Of a stretch of DNA of 7,958 nucleotides, positions 1-6,008 are shown one piece after another. The stretch's first letter is position 1, and every line of letters starts with the position of its first letter. The notes under the pieces were generated by a model. That model saw only the letters and a program-made list of their open reading frames with translations. It did no database searches and was not told the origin of the DNA. A program made the translations under genes and the position numbers. Location of the stretch: the NCBI GenBank assembly GCA_017626895.1, contig JAGAHV010000231.1, forward strand, positions 1 to 7,958, given 5' to 3'. This stretch comes from Ventricola sp017626895 (lineage in GTDB: Bacteria; Bacillota; Clostridia; Christensenellales; Aristaeellaceae).

Positions 1-4
1 GTTC

Positions 5-34
5 TTTTCATGTTAAATAACAGTGTTATATAAC
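5..34 (+). promoter_or_regulatory. Possible promoter with tandem GTTAWATAAC motif
   Basis: GTTAAATAAC (12-21) and the perfect palindrome GTTATATAAC (25-34) form a direct repeat with 13-bp register. They overlap a possible promoter: TTTTCA (5-10) with TATATA (27-32, 16-bp spacer) or TATAAC (29-34, 18-bp spacer). Overlap of a -10 element with repeated palindromic half-sites would fit an operator. No gene starts within 300 bp downstream, and AT-rich sequence produces such matches by chance, so this is weak. Confidence 0.25.
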
Positions 35-53
35 CATCGATTTCGGGCAGCAA

Positions 54-136
54 CGTAGAATCACTGCAGGTAATAATATGAAATATTATAATTATATTAT
101 TTATGCATATGCCGCAAAACCTGCAGTGATTTTACG
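54..136. repeat. Large nested fold-back (inverted repeat) with AT-rich core
   Basis: Positions 54-71 and 119-136 are an 18-bp inverted repeat. The core AATCACTGCAGGT (59-71) pairs perfectly with ACCTGCAGTGATT (119-131), and the outer part pairs except G58/T132, which would be a G-U wobble in RNA. The 47-bp interior is very AT-rich. It contains a second dyad, AATAATAT (72-79) with ATATTATT (94-101), and a palindrome GCATATGC (105-112). The right arm ends in TTTT, so it could terminate an upstream + strand transcript, although the loop is unusually long. It sits about 22 bp upstream of the putative -35 of the kinase promoter, so a regulatory role or a small mobile fold-back element is also possible. 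Confidence 0.6.
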
Positions 137-158
137 CGGCCAGCAGTGGAAACGATTA

Positions 159-187
159 TAGAAAGAAAAAGGGAAATGTGATATACT
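159..187 (+). promoter_or_regulatory. Extended -10 promoter for the kinase / binding-protein unit
   Basis: TGTGATATACT (177-187) matches the Gram-positive extended -10 consensus TRTGNTATAAT with one mismatch. A weak -35, TAGAAA (159-164, four of six matches to TTGACA), lies at a 17-bp spacing. Transcription would start near 194, giving a leader of about 170 nt before the kinase start codon. This is the best promoter candidate upstream of the first gene. Confidence 0.55.
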
Positions 188-193
188 GAGAAC

Positions 194-366
194 AAAATGC
201 AGGGATCATAGGATCTCCTGTCTATGAAACACGGAATGTTCGGATGAAACTGCCAGGGGAACGGTCAAAGCTTTGAACCGTTTTCAATCATCGCAAGGGA
301 CAGAAAAGCAGCAGGCCGAAAGAATACCCTGCTGCTTACGAAAGAGAAAACCGGAGTAAGAACAGA
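194..366 (+). promoter_or_regulatory. Long structured leader (5' UTR) of the histidine kinase gene
   Basis: This stretch holds no credible gene but three hairpins. The first pairs TCATAG (206-211) with CTATGA (222-227). The second pairs AACGGT-CAAAG (260-270) with CTTTG-A-ACCGTT (271-282), one bulged base, followed by TTC. The third pairs AAGCAGCAGG (306-315) with CCTGCTGCTT (328-337), a perfect 10-bp stem with a 12-nt loop, ending 29 nt before the start codon. The ribosome site GGAG (353-356) lies outside the last stem. The arrangement suggests post-transcriptional control, but it does not match a riboswitch class that I can recognise. Confidence 0.4.
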
Positions 367-2898
367 ATGAAAAAAAGCTGGATTGTTATCGGAAATGTGC
401 TGATCATGATTGCAATACTGTTTTTTGTCATTGTCTATTCGAATGTCAGAGGTCAGCAGGAATACGAGTATCGTGTAGACAGCTTTGAGCATACGACCGT
501 TGCACTTGAACGTGTAACGGAAAACTATCTTGAAGGTGAGCAGGGCATCTGTGATGTCTGGACGCATTATATTAATCATGCCGGACTCTCTCTTGAGGAG
601 GCGGCGGATTTTGTACGGCATTCTCATGTGCATGATAATGTTTCTGCGCATCTGGTTTTTGCCGATACAAAAACCGGTCTTTCAACACGGGCGAACCCCG
701 GAAACCCGGAAGATTTCAGCGTCTCCTACAGCAGACTGGACCTGCTTGATCAGCTCAGCTGGATCGGTGAGGTGGGAACGCAGATCAATCTGTCGAGGGC
801 GTATACCAATCCGCTGAACGCGGAGCAGGTGATCGCTTTCTGCAACCGGATAACGGTGCAGGAACCGGAGGGACCCAGAGAAGCCGTCCTGCTCCGGCTG
901 ATTCCCATATCGGAGATTGAACAGAAATGGATCTTTCCGCAGGAACAATTTGAAAAGACGGAGGTTTCCATCATCGATGCGGAAGGAAACTATATCATCA
1001 AGGGGCGTTCGTTTAAAAACTTCAGTTTCTTTGAATTCTATAAATCGTATAATTCGGGGAATTCGGCACAATACCGGCAGATCTTTGATCAGGTCATCCG
1101 GAAAACGGGACACATTGAAATGCAGGACTCCCGTCATCAGGACTGTATCATCGCGCATACGCAGATTGTTTCTACCGGCGACTGGGTCTTGCTTGCCTAT
1201 ATTCCAAAGGCAGAACTCAAAACCAGTTCGGTGGACTGGCTGCTGATCGGCTTCGTTTCTGCCGGTCTTCTGCTGCTGTTTGCGTTTGATTTTGCTTACA
1301 TGCAAGTGTTCAACCGGAAACTGAAAGGAATGGCGGTCAAGGCAGAGGCAGCGAATCGGGCAAAGACGGAGTTCCTGTCAACGATGTCGCACGACATCCG
1401 CACCCCGATGAATGCGATCATCGGACTGACCACACTTGCAGAGAAGAGGCTGGATGATCCGGAGACGGTCGGACAAAATCTGAGGAAAATCAGACAGTCC
1501 AGCAATCATCTGCTGACCCTGATTAATGATATTCTGGATATCTCGAAGGTGGAAAGCGGAAAACTGACACTCAGTCCGGTCACGTTTTCCATTGTGGAAA
1601 CCGTGGAGAATCTGGTGAATCTTTCGCAGCCCATGGTCAAGGAGAAGAACATTGATTTCAGTTTCCGGATTAACCGCATGGAAAAGGAATACCTGTATGC
1701 GGATCAGCTGCGGCTCAATCAGATTTGCATCAATATTCTGTCCAATGCCATCAAGTATACGGAACCCGGCGGCAAAGTCTGCGTGGACCTGCGTGAAATG
1801 TCCAGTTCGAAGGATGGGTGCATCCGCCTGAGCTATGTTGTCTCAGATACAGGAATCGGAATGACACCGGAGTTCATGCAGAAGATGTATCAGCCGTTCT
1901 CAAGACAGACGGACAGCCGGGTCAACAGTATTCAGGGAACCGGCCTTGGACTTGCCATCACCAAACAGATGGTGGAACTGATGAACGGGACCATTGAGTG
2001 TCAGAGCGAAGTGGGAAAAGGAACCACGTTCACCATCGCGCTGGATATTCCGGTGGCAGACCGGCAGATTGAGGAAATGAAACTGGATCCCATGGATGTC
2101 CTGATTGTGGATGACGATGAGGTCCTGATTGAAACGGCCGCAGATACCCTGACCTCACTGGGTGTCAGGGCAGAAACGGCATCCGGCGGAATGCAGGCAC
2201 TGGAACTGCTCCGTCATCAGGAGGAAAACGGGAAGAAGTACCGCGTTGTGATTGTGGACTGGAAGATGTCGGACATGAACGGCGTTGAAACGGTCCGGCG
2301 AATTCGCTCGGAAATTGCAGAGAATGTTCCGATACTGATGATTTCGGCGTATGACTGGTCAGACATTGAGGATCAGGCCAGGGAGGCTGGCGTAAACGGA
2401 TTTATCAGCAAACCGCTGTTCCGCTCAAAGCTGTATTCGAAAATCAATGAGATGCTGGGTGTGGAAAAACGGTCAGTCGAGCCGGAGGATGATTACTCGG
2501 ATATTGCCGGGCTCAATATTCTGATTGCTGAGGATAATGATGTCAACTGGGAAATCATCTCAGCCATGCTGGGAATGTTTGGCATTACAGCGCAGCGTGC
2601 GAAGAACGGCCGTATCTGCGTTGACATCATGCGGGAAGCGGCCGAGAATCAGTATGCGCTGATCTTCATGGATGTTCAGATGCCTGAGATGAACGGACTG
2701 GATGCAACGCGAAATATCCGAAAACTGGATACATGGGCATCGCGCATTCCCATCATTGCCATGACGGCAGATGCGTTTTCTGAAAACGTGGCCGAATGTC
2801 TTGAGGCAGGGATGAATGGACATATTGCCAAGCCGGTGGACATTAAACTGGTCATCAAGGAGATTCGGCGAATTAAAGAGGAGGGGAGCAGAGAATGA
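367..2898 (+). CDS. Membrane-bound hybrid sensor histidine kinase with two receiver domains
   Basis: The 843-residue protein is a hybrid two-component kinase that senses a signal outside the membrane and passes phosphate internally to receiver domains. A transmembrane helix lies at about 5-25, an extracytoplasmic sensor domain at 27-288 (Cache-like in style, family not certain) and a second helix at about 290-312. The dimerisation/phosphoacceptor segment carries SHDIRTP with His342. The ATP-binding domain has the N box with Asn460, DTGIG at 494-498 and GTGLGL at 524-529. Receiver 1 (about 577-697) has acidic residues 582-584, acceptor Asp631, Ser660 and Lys682. Receiver 2 (about 716-835) has Glu722/Asp723, acceptor Asp769, Thr800 and Lys822. 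Both receivers look competent. There is no HPt domain and no DNA-binding or enzymatic output, so the final phosphate target lies elsewhere. The start has GGAG ten bases upstream. The stop codon overlaps the next start (ATGA), implying translational coupling with the binding protein. Family assignment is secure; ligand is unknown. Confidence 0.95.
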   Translation: MKKSWIVIGNVLIMIAILFFVIVYSNVRGQQEYEYRVDSFEHTTVALERVTENYLEGEQGICDVWTHYINHAGLSLEEAADFVRHSHVHDNVSAHLVFADTKTGLSTRANPGNPEDFSVSYSRLDLLDQLSWIGEVGTQINLSRAYTNPLNAEQVIAFCNRITVQEPEGPREAVLLRLIPISEIEQKWIFPQEQFEKTEVSIIDAEGNYIIKGRSFKNFSFFEFYKSYNSGNSAQYRQIFDQVIRKTGHIEMQDSRHQDCIIAHTQIVSTGDWVLLAYIPKAELKTSSVDWLLIGFVSAGLLLLFAFDFAYMQVFNRKLKGMAVKAEAANRAKTEFLSTMSHDIRTPMNAIIGLTTLAEKRLDDPETVGQNLRKIRQSSNHLLTLINDILDISKVESGKLTLSPVTFSIVETVENLVNLSQPMVKEKNIDFSFRINRMEKEYLYADQLRLNQICINILSNAIKYTEPGGKVCVDLREMSSSKDGCIRLSYVVSDTGIGMTPEFMQKMYQPFSRQTDSRVNSIQGTGLGLAITKQMVELMNGTIECQSEVGKGTTFTIALDIPVADRQIEEMKLDPMDVLIVDDDEVLIETAADTLTSLGVRAETASGGMQALELLRHQEENGKKYRVVIVDWKMSDMNGVETVRRIRSEIAENVPILMISAYDWSDIEDQAREAGVNGFISKPLFRSKLYSKINEMLGVEKRSVEPEDDYSDIAGLNILIAEDNDVNWEIISAMLGMFGITAQRAKNGRICVDIMREAAENQYALIFMDVQMPEMNGLDATRNIRKLDTWASRIPIIAMTADAFSENVAECLEAGMNGHIAKPVDIKLVIKEIRRIKEEGSRE

Positions 2899-4193
2899 AG
2901 CGGTTCTTTCTGATGATTGCTCTGGCTGTCATGTGCTTTTCACTGGGCGCCTGTGGAGCGAAAAAGACGGAAGTGAAAGAAGAGGCCGGGTTTAAGCCGC
3001 AGCTGGACACAAAAACGGCGTGTGAAATCAAGGTGACAGGCAACTACAACAATTTTGAAGCACTTGAAGCGGCGTTTGACAATTTCAATCAGATTTATCC
3101 CAATGTGGTGCTCTCTTACGTGAAACTGGATGATTACAACAACATCATCGGTACGGCCCTGGAAAGCAATGATGCGCCCAACATCTATATTACCTATAGC
3201 TGGATGTATGGGAAAGATACATACAAGGCCTGTCTTGACCATGCGGAAGATCTGTCGGATGAGAAGCTGGGACTGAACATTGATGGCATACGGCCCGGAC
3301 TCATTTCCCGGGGGAGTTCGGGAAAAGTGGATATGCTCCCGGTTTTCGCTACCACGCAGGGAATGCTGGTCAATGACGATCTGTTCAAAAAGGAAGGTCT
3401 CAAGGTGCCGCAGACCTATCCGGAACTGCTGAATGTCTGCAGGGAACTTAAGGAAAAAGGTTACACAAGTCCCGTCATGTGCTATCCGGGTGATGCGAAG
3501 TCGTCCAATATATCCGCCTTCGGACTTCCTATTTTCTGCGGGACGATCTATCAAAATCCGGAGGCAATGGGAAAAATAATCCGTTCGGATCCGGAGGCCG
3601 GTGAGTATGTACGTCCTACACTCGAACGCCTGCAGGAGCTGATCGGGAACGACTATCTGAACCTGGAGGAGTGCCGGAAAATGACGGACAATTACAACAG
3701 TGTCATTCTTCGGTTCTTTGAGGGGGATGTTCCGATGATGATCTGTTTTGGGGATACGGTTTCCGGAACCAGAAAAAGAGAGTCTCAGTCAGAAGCATTT
3801 GCCGCAAATCCCTTTTCGTACAGCTTTGCTCCGATTCCGGCAGATAAAACGGGTGCGTATTTTTATGACACAACGAATGTGCAGTTTTCTGTCAACAAAA
3901 ACTGCGATAATCTTGAGATGACCAATGAATTCATGCGCTTTCTGATGAGTGGTCAGGAACTCAACAAACTTGCACAGATCAAGCGTCTTCTGACGGTAAC
4001 GAAGGATCTCACTTTTGACAGCGTGTATTCACCGTTTGCATCAATTCCGGAATCGAGGATTATCTCCGAGGAAGGCATTCAGATGAAAGATGAGGTTGTT
4101 GTGCGGCTTCGGGAAGCATTGTATGCGGTCTGGTGTGAGGGAATGTCTGTCGATGAGGCGGCTTTAAAGTTCGTTTCGCAGGATGCCAGATAA
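2895..4193 (+). CDS. ABC-type extracellular solute-binding lipoprotein
   Basis: The 432-residue protein begins with a lipoprotein signal: a positive MKR start, a hydrophobic stretch, and lipobox LGAC with the lipidated cysteine at residue 20. Next comes a Lys/Glu-rich linker (about 23-40). The mature part resembles family 1 solute-binding proteins, with an early beta strand (about 43-50) and the typical stretch at about 56-72 around the residues NQIYPNV. It should sit on the outer face of the membrane and bind a small solute, often a sugar or oligosaccharide in this family; the ligand cannot be read from sequence. No permease or ATPase gene is adjacent. Its start overlaps the kinase stop by 4 bp, with AGGAGGGGAG (2879-2888) as a strong ribosome site inside the kinase's last codons. 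That coupling suggests a binding partner for the kinase sensor rather than a transport component; this is inference. Confidence 0.9.
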   Translation: MKRFFLMIALAVMCFSLGACGAKKTEVKEEAGFKPQLDTKTACEIKVTGNYNNFEALEAAFDNFNQIYPNVVLSYVKLDDYNNIIGTALESNDAPNIYITYSWMYGKDTYKACLDHAEDLSDEKLGLNIDGIRPGLISRGSSGKVDMLPVFATTQGMLVNDDLFKKEGLKVPQTYPELLNVCRELKEKGYTSPVMCYPGDAKSSNISAFGLPIFCGTIYQNPEAMGKIIRSDPEAGEYVRPTLERLQELIGNDYLNLEECRKMTDNYNSVILRFFEGDVPMMICFGDTVSGTRKRESQSEAFAANPFSYSFAPIPADKTGAYFYDTTNVQFSVNKNCDNLEMTNEFMRFLMSGQELNKLAQIKRLLTVTKDLTFDSVYSPFASIPESRIISEEGIQMKDEVVVRLREALYAVWCEGMSVDEAALKFVSQDAR

Positions 4194-4205
4194 TCGGAAA
4201 AACAT

Positions 4206-4228
4206 GTGCGGGCACTGCCCGCACTTTT
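4206..4228 (+). terminator. Intrinsic terminator after the solute-binding protein gene
   Basis: GTGCGGGC (4206-4213) pairs perfectly with GCCCGCAC (4217-4224) around a 3-nt loop and is followed by TTTT (4225-4228). It begins 12 bp after the stop codon. The GC-rich 8-bp stem with a T run is a classic Rho-independent terminator. The T run is short, so some read-through to the MATE gene is possible. Confidence 0.8.
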
Positions 4229-4244
4229 GCTTGATGAGAACGCG

Positions 4245-4250
4245 TGAGGA
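4245..4250 (+). promoter_or_regulatory. Ribosome binding site that decides the MATE start
   Basis: TGAGGA ends directly against the first ATG at 4251, which leaves no spacing for initiation there. It lies 6 bases before the second in-frame ATG at 4257, a normal spacing. The second ATG is therefore the preferred start, which shortens the protein by two residues. Confidence 0.6.
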
Positions 4251-4256
4251 ATGACC

Positions 4257-5618
4257 ATGACTGAGAAAAAAGAACTGATTCGTGACCTGACGACCGGAAG
4301 CGTTCCGGTGACACTGCTTCGCTTTGCACTGCCTCTGTTTCTTTCCGGCTTCCTGCAGATGGTTTACAACATGGTGGACATGGTGGTTGTCGGACAGTTT
4401 GTGGGAACCGAGGGGCTTTCGGCCGTATCCATTGGCGGAGAGGTGCTCTCTCTTATGACCTTTGTTGCCATGGGTTTTTCCAATGCCGGACAAATCCAGA
4501 TTTCACGGTATGTGGGAGAAAAGCGCAGGGACAAGGTAGGGGAAATGGTGGGAACCATGTTTACGATGCTCCTGGGTCTGGCGGTTCTCCTGATGATCAT
4601 TTTTCTGTTTACCTACCGGGAGATCATCAACTGGCTGAACACTCCTGCAGAAATCTGGGAATATACCAGAGAATACAGCATCACCTGCATTCTCGGACTT
4701 GTCTTTATCTACGGATACAATCTCGTTTCCGCTGTACTCCGGGGAATGGGAGATTCCACGCATCCCTTTATCTTTATTGCCATTGCAACCCTGATCAATA
4801 TTGTGCTGGATCTCGTGTTTGTGGGCCCGCTTCACATGGGACCGAGAGGAGCAGCCCTTGCGACGGTGATCGGGCAGGCTGTGAGCTTTCTGTGCGCGGT
4901 CCGTCTTCTTTACAGAAACAGGGAGGAAATCGGCTTTGATTTCAGACTGAAACATTTCCGGATCTATCGCCGTGTGGTGGGTGATTTGCTGTCTCTGGGC
5001 ATCCCCATGGTCATCCAGTCCGCATCCATTAACTTTTCAATGCTCTTTGTCAATTCGTTTATCAATGCCTATGGAACCACGGCGGTTGCGGTAACCGGAA
5101 TTGCCCGAAAGCTTGAGAATATGCTGGGAGTCATCACGCAGGCGGTTTCCTCCGCAGGCGGGGCAATGATTGCACAGGCCCTGGGCGCCGGAAAAACGGA
5201 TCGGGTGCCGAAAGTCCTTGGGCATGCAATCTGGATTGTGGCGGTTCCCTCCAGCATTTTTGCACTGATTACCGCATTCCATCATGAATGGGTATTCGGT
5301 TTGTTTACCACGGATCCCCAGGTGATGGAGATGGCGGCGGCCTATATTCCGGTGGCCCTGATCCAGTATGCCGGTGCCATGCTTCGCCCTGCCAGCTTTG
5401 CCCTGATTAACGGATCGGGCAATTCCCGCCTGAATCTGATGGTTGCCCTGCTGGATGGAATTTTCTGCCGGATCGGGTTTTCCTTCTTCCTGGGAATTAC
5501 ACTGAACTGGGGCATTTTTGGTTTCTGGTACGGGAACGCTTTTGCCGGCGTTGTTCCGTTTGTCATTGGCAGCTGCTATTTTCTCTCCGGCCTGTGGCGC
5601 AAAAGTGCCCATAGATAA
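4257..5618 (+). CDS. MATE-family multidrug/metabolite efflux transporter
   Basis: The 453-residue integral membrane protein has the length and hydrophobic pattern of a 12-helix MATE transporter, which exports cationic drugs or metabolites using a Na+ or H+ gradient. Each half of the protein begins with a family-like segment. The first half has LPLFLSGFLQMVYNMVDMVV near residues 26-45, then VGQFVGTEGLSAVSIGG. The second half has LGIPMVIQSASINFSMLFVN near residues 246-265. Further family features are RGMGDSTHPF, followed by a helix rich in small residues, and ALGAGKTDR in the second half. Substrate and coupling ion are not evident. An in-frame ATG six bases upstream would add Met-Thr, but it abuts the ribosome site. 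The gene lies between a terminator at 4206-4228 and another at 5721-5751, and I see no convincing promoter in the 63-bp gap before it. It probably depends on read-through or on a promoter inside the preceding gene. Confidence 0.93.
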   Translation: MTEKKELIRDLTTGSVPVTLLRFALPLFLSGFLQMVYNMVDMVVVGQFVGTEGLSAVSIGGEVLSLMTFVAMGFSNAGQIQISRYVGEKRRDKVGEMVGTMFTMLLGLAVLLMIIFLFTYREIINWLNTPAEIWEYTREYSITCILGLVFIYGYNLVSAVLRGMGDSTHPFIFIAIATLINIVLDLVFVGPLHMGPRGAALATVIGQAVSFLCAVRLLYRNREEIGFDFRLKHFRIYRRVVGDLLSLGIPMVIQSASINFSMLFVNSFINAYGTTAVAVTGIARKLENMLGVITQAVSSAGGAMIAQALGAGKTDRVPKVLGHAIWIVAVPSSIFALITAFHHEWVFGLFTTDPQVMEMAAAYIPVALIQYAGAMLRPASFALINGSGNSRLNLMVALLDGIFCRIGFSFFLGITLNWGIFGFWYGNAFAGVVPFVIGSCYFLSGLWRKSAHR

Positions 5619-5620
5619 CC

Positions 5621-5646
5621 ATGCGGGTCTGCCAGCCGCATAATTT
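5621..5646 (+). terminator. Weak hairpin after the MATE gene
   Basis: ATGCGG (5621-5626) pairs with CCGCAT (5636-5641) around a 9-nt loop and is followed by AATTTC. It starts 3 bp after the MATE stop. The stem is short and the T run poor, so it may be only a partial terminator; the stronger one is at 5721-5751. Confidence 0.35.
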
Positions 5647-5651
5647 CTGTC

Positions 5652-5723
5652 TGCTATGAAAAACCGCTTCTGGTCGAGGACGATGCGAAGCGACTGGATC
5701 ATTATACCTATAAAAACGTGTAA
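5652..5723 (+). pseudogene. Remnant: last 23 codons of a second EAL-domain gene
   Basis: In this frame the sequence reads CYEKPLLVEDDAKRLDHYTY followed by KNV and a TAA stop. It aligns without gaps to the C-terminal end of the intact EAL protein encoded at 6009-7691, whose last residues are YYDKPLPVEDYEKRLDHYTY then KNM. Over the 23 codons and stop, 8 of 72 bases differ, two of them silent (Val, Lys). Homology fades abruptly upstream of about 5650, so the rest of the gene, including all catalytic motifs, is gone. No start codon in this frame would give a protein. The fragment is best read as a scar from a tandem EAL paralogue lost when the MATE segment was joined here. An overlapping open frame beginning at 5656 reads the remnant out of frame and is spurious. 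Confidence 0.85.
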
Positions 5724-5751
5724 GGCCGTCATAGACGGCCTTATTCTTTTT
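5721..5751 (+). terminator. Intrinsic terminator inherited from the lost EAL gene
   Basis: TAAGGCCGTC (5721-5730) pairs perfectly with GACGGCCTTA (5734-5743) across the 3-nt loop ATA, followed by TTCTTTTT (5744-5751). The stem includes the remnant's stop codon. The 10-bp GC-rich stem and T run make it strong. It now lies about 100 bp after the MATE stop and is the likely end of the MATE transcript. Its stem is identical to the terminator at 7689-7719, while the loop differs at all three positions. Confidence 0.88.
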
Positions 5752-5820
5752 GGACTGCTGTCTGGAGATTCAAAACAAAGCCGTCCTGGGATTGAGGGCG
5801 CCATTTTGCCGGCTGTACAC

Positions 5821-5863
5821 AAAACGGAACTCATTCCGAAAAAAGTTTTTCGGAAAACGTTTT
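5821..5863. promoter_or_regulatory. Palindrome cluster upstream of the EAL promoter
   Basis: TTCCGAAAAA (5834-5843) pairs with TTTTTCGGAA (5846-5855) around a 2-nt centre. A further CGGAA (5825-5829) can pair with the same TTCCG (5834-5838), and AAAACG (5821-5826) is an outer mate of CGTTTT (5858-5863). The right end is the palindrome AAAACGTTTT (5854-5863), whose central CG resembles LacI-family operators. The cluster ends 28 bp upstream of the -35 element, which suits a regulator site. The segment would not be in the EAL gene's transcript if the promoter call is right, so a DNA role is favoured over an RNA switch. Confidence 0.45.
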
Positions 5864-5891
5864 AGAGCACTTCTTTTAACAAAATACTATG

Positions 5892-5921
5892 TTGCCAAAA
5901 TGATCAGACGGGATTTATAAT
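5892..5921 (+). promoter_or_regulatory. Strong sigma-A type promoter for the EAL gene
   Basis: TTGCCA (5892-5897, five of six to TTGACA) and a perfect TATAAT (5916-5921) are separated by 18 bp. Transcription would begin near 5928, giving a leader of about 80 nt. That leader contains a small hairpin, ATACC (5971-5975) with GGTAT (5984-5988), ahead of the ribosome site. Confidence 0.75.
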
Positions 5922-6008
5922 AGCAGGAAGAAGCAACAGAGTCATAGAAAAGCGGAACGAAGACGTCCTGAATACCAGAAATCGGGTATCACTAGCTGTG
6001 GGGGAAAT

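Larger units (their letters stand above)
5652..5759 (+). repeat. Direct repeat, copy 1 (EAL gene tail plus terminator)
   Basis: This 108-bp segment matches 7620-7727 at a constant offset of 1968 bp. I count about 93 of 108 identical bases with no gaps. The longest identical stretch covers the end of the coding region, and the terminator stem is also fully conserved. The copy includes the coding remnant, the stop codon and the terminator with its T-rich tail. Confidence 0.85.

Noticed and set aside
224..247. Short leader peptide starting ATGAAACACGG in the kinase leader
   Set aside because: Only seven codons, with no stretch of a regulatory amino acid and no clear ribosome site.
280..360. Resemblance of the leader to a cyclic-di-GMP type I riboswitch (CGCAAGGG near 292, GAAAG in a hairpin loop, then ACGAAAGAG and CCGG)
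   Set aside because: The order is suggestive, but the closing P1 stem is missing, the GAAA is not a tetraloop, the second hairpin is absent and the conserved ACGCAAAGC is not matched. A covariance-model search would decide.
682..1305. Minus-strand open frame of 207 codons
   Set aside because: It is antisense to the kinase sensor domain, shows no protein motifs and reflects codon bias of the real gene. The same applies to the 204-codon antisense frame at 2940-3554.
5037..5834. Long minus-strand open frame of 265 codons
   Set aside because: It lies mostly antisense to the MATE gene, has a low-complexity composition typical of a shadow frame, and runs through the terminator and EAL remnant.
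5656..5865. Open frame of 69 codons on the + strand
   Set aside because: It reads the EAL remnant and its terminator in the wrong frame, has no ribosome site and no recognisable protein features.
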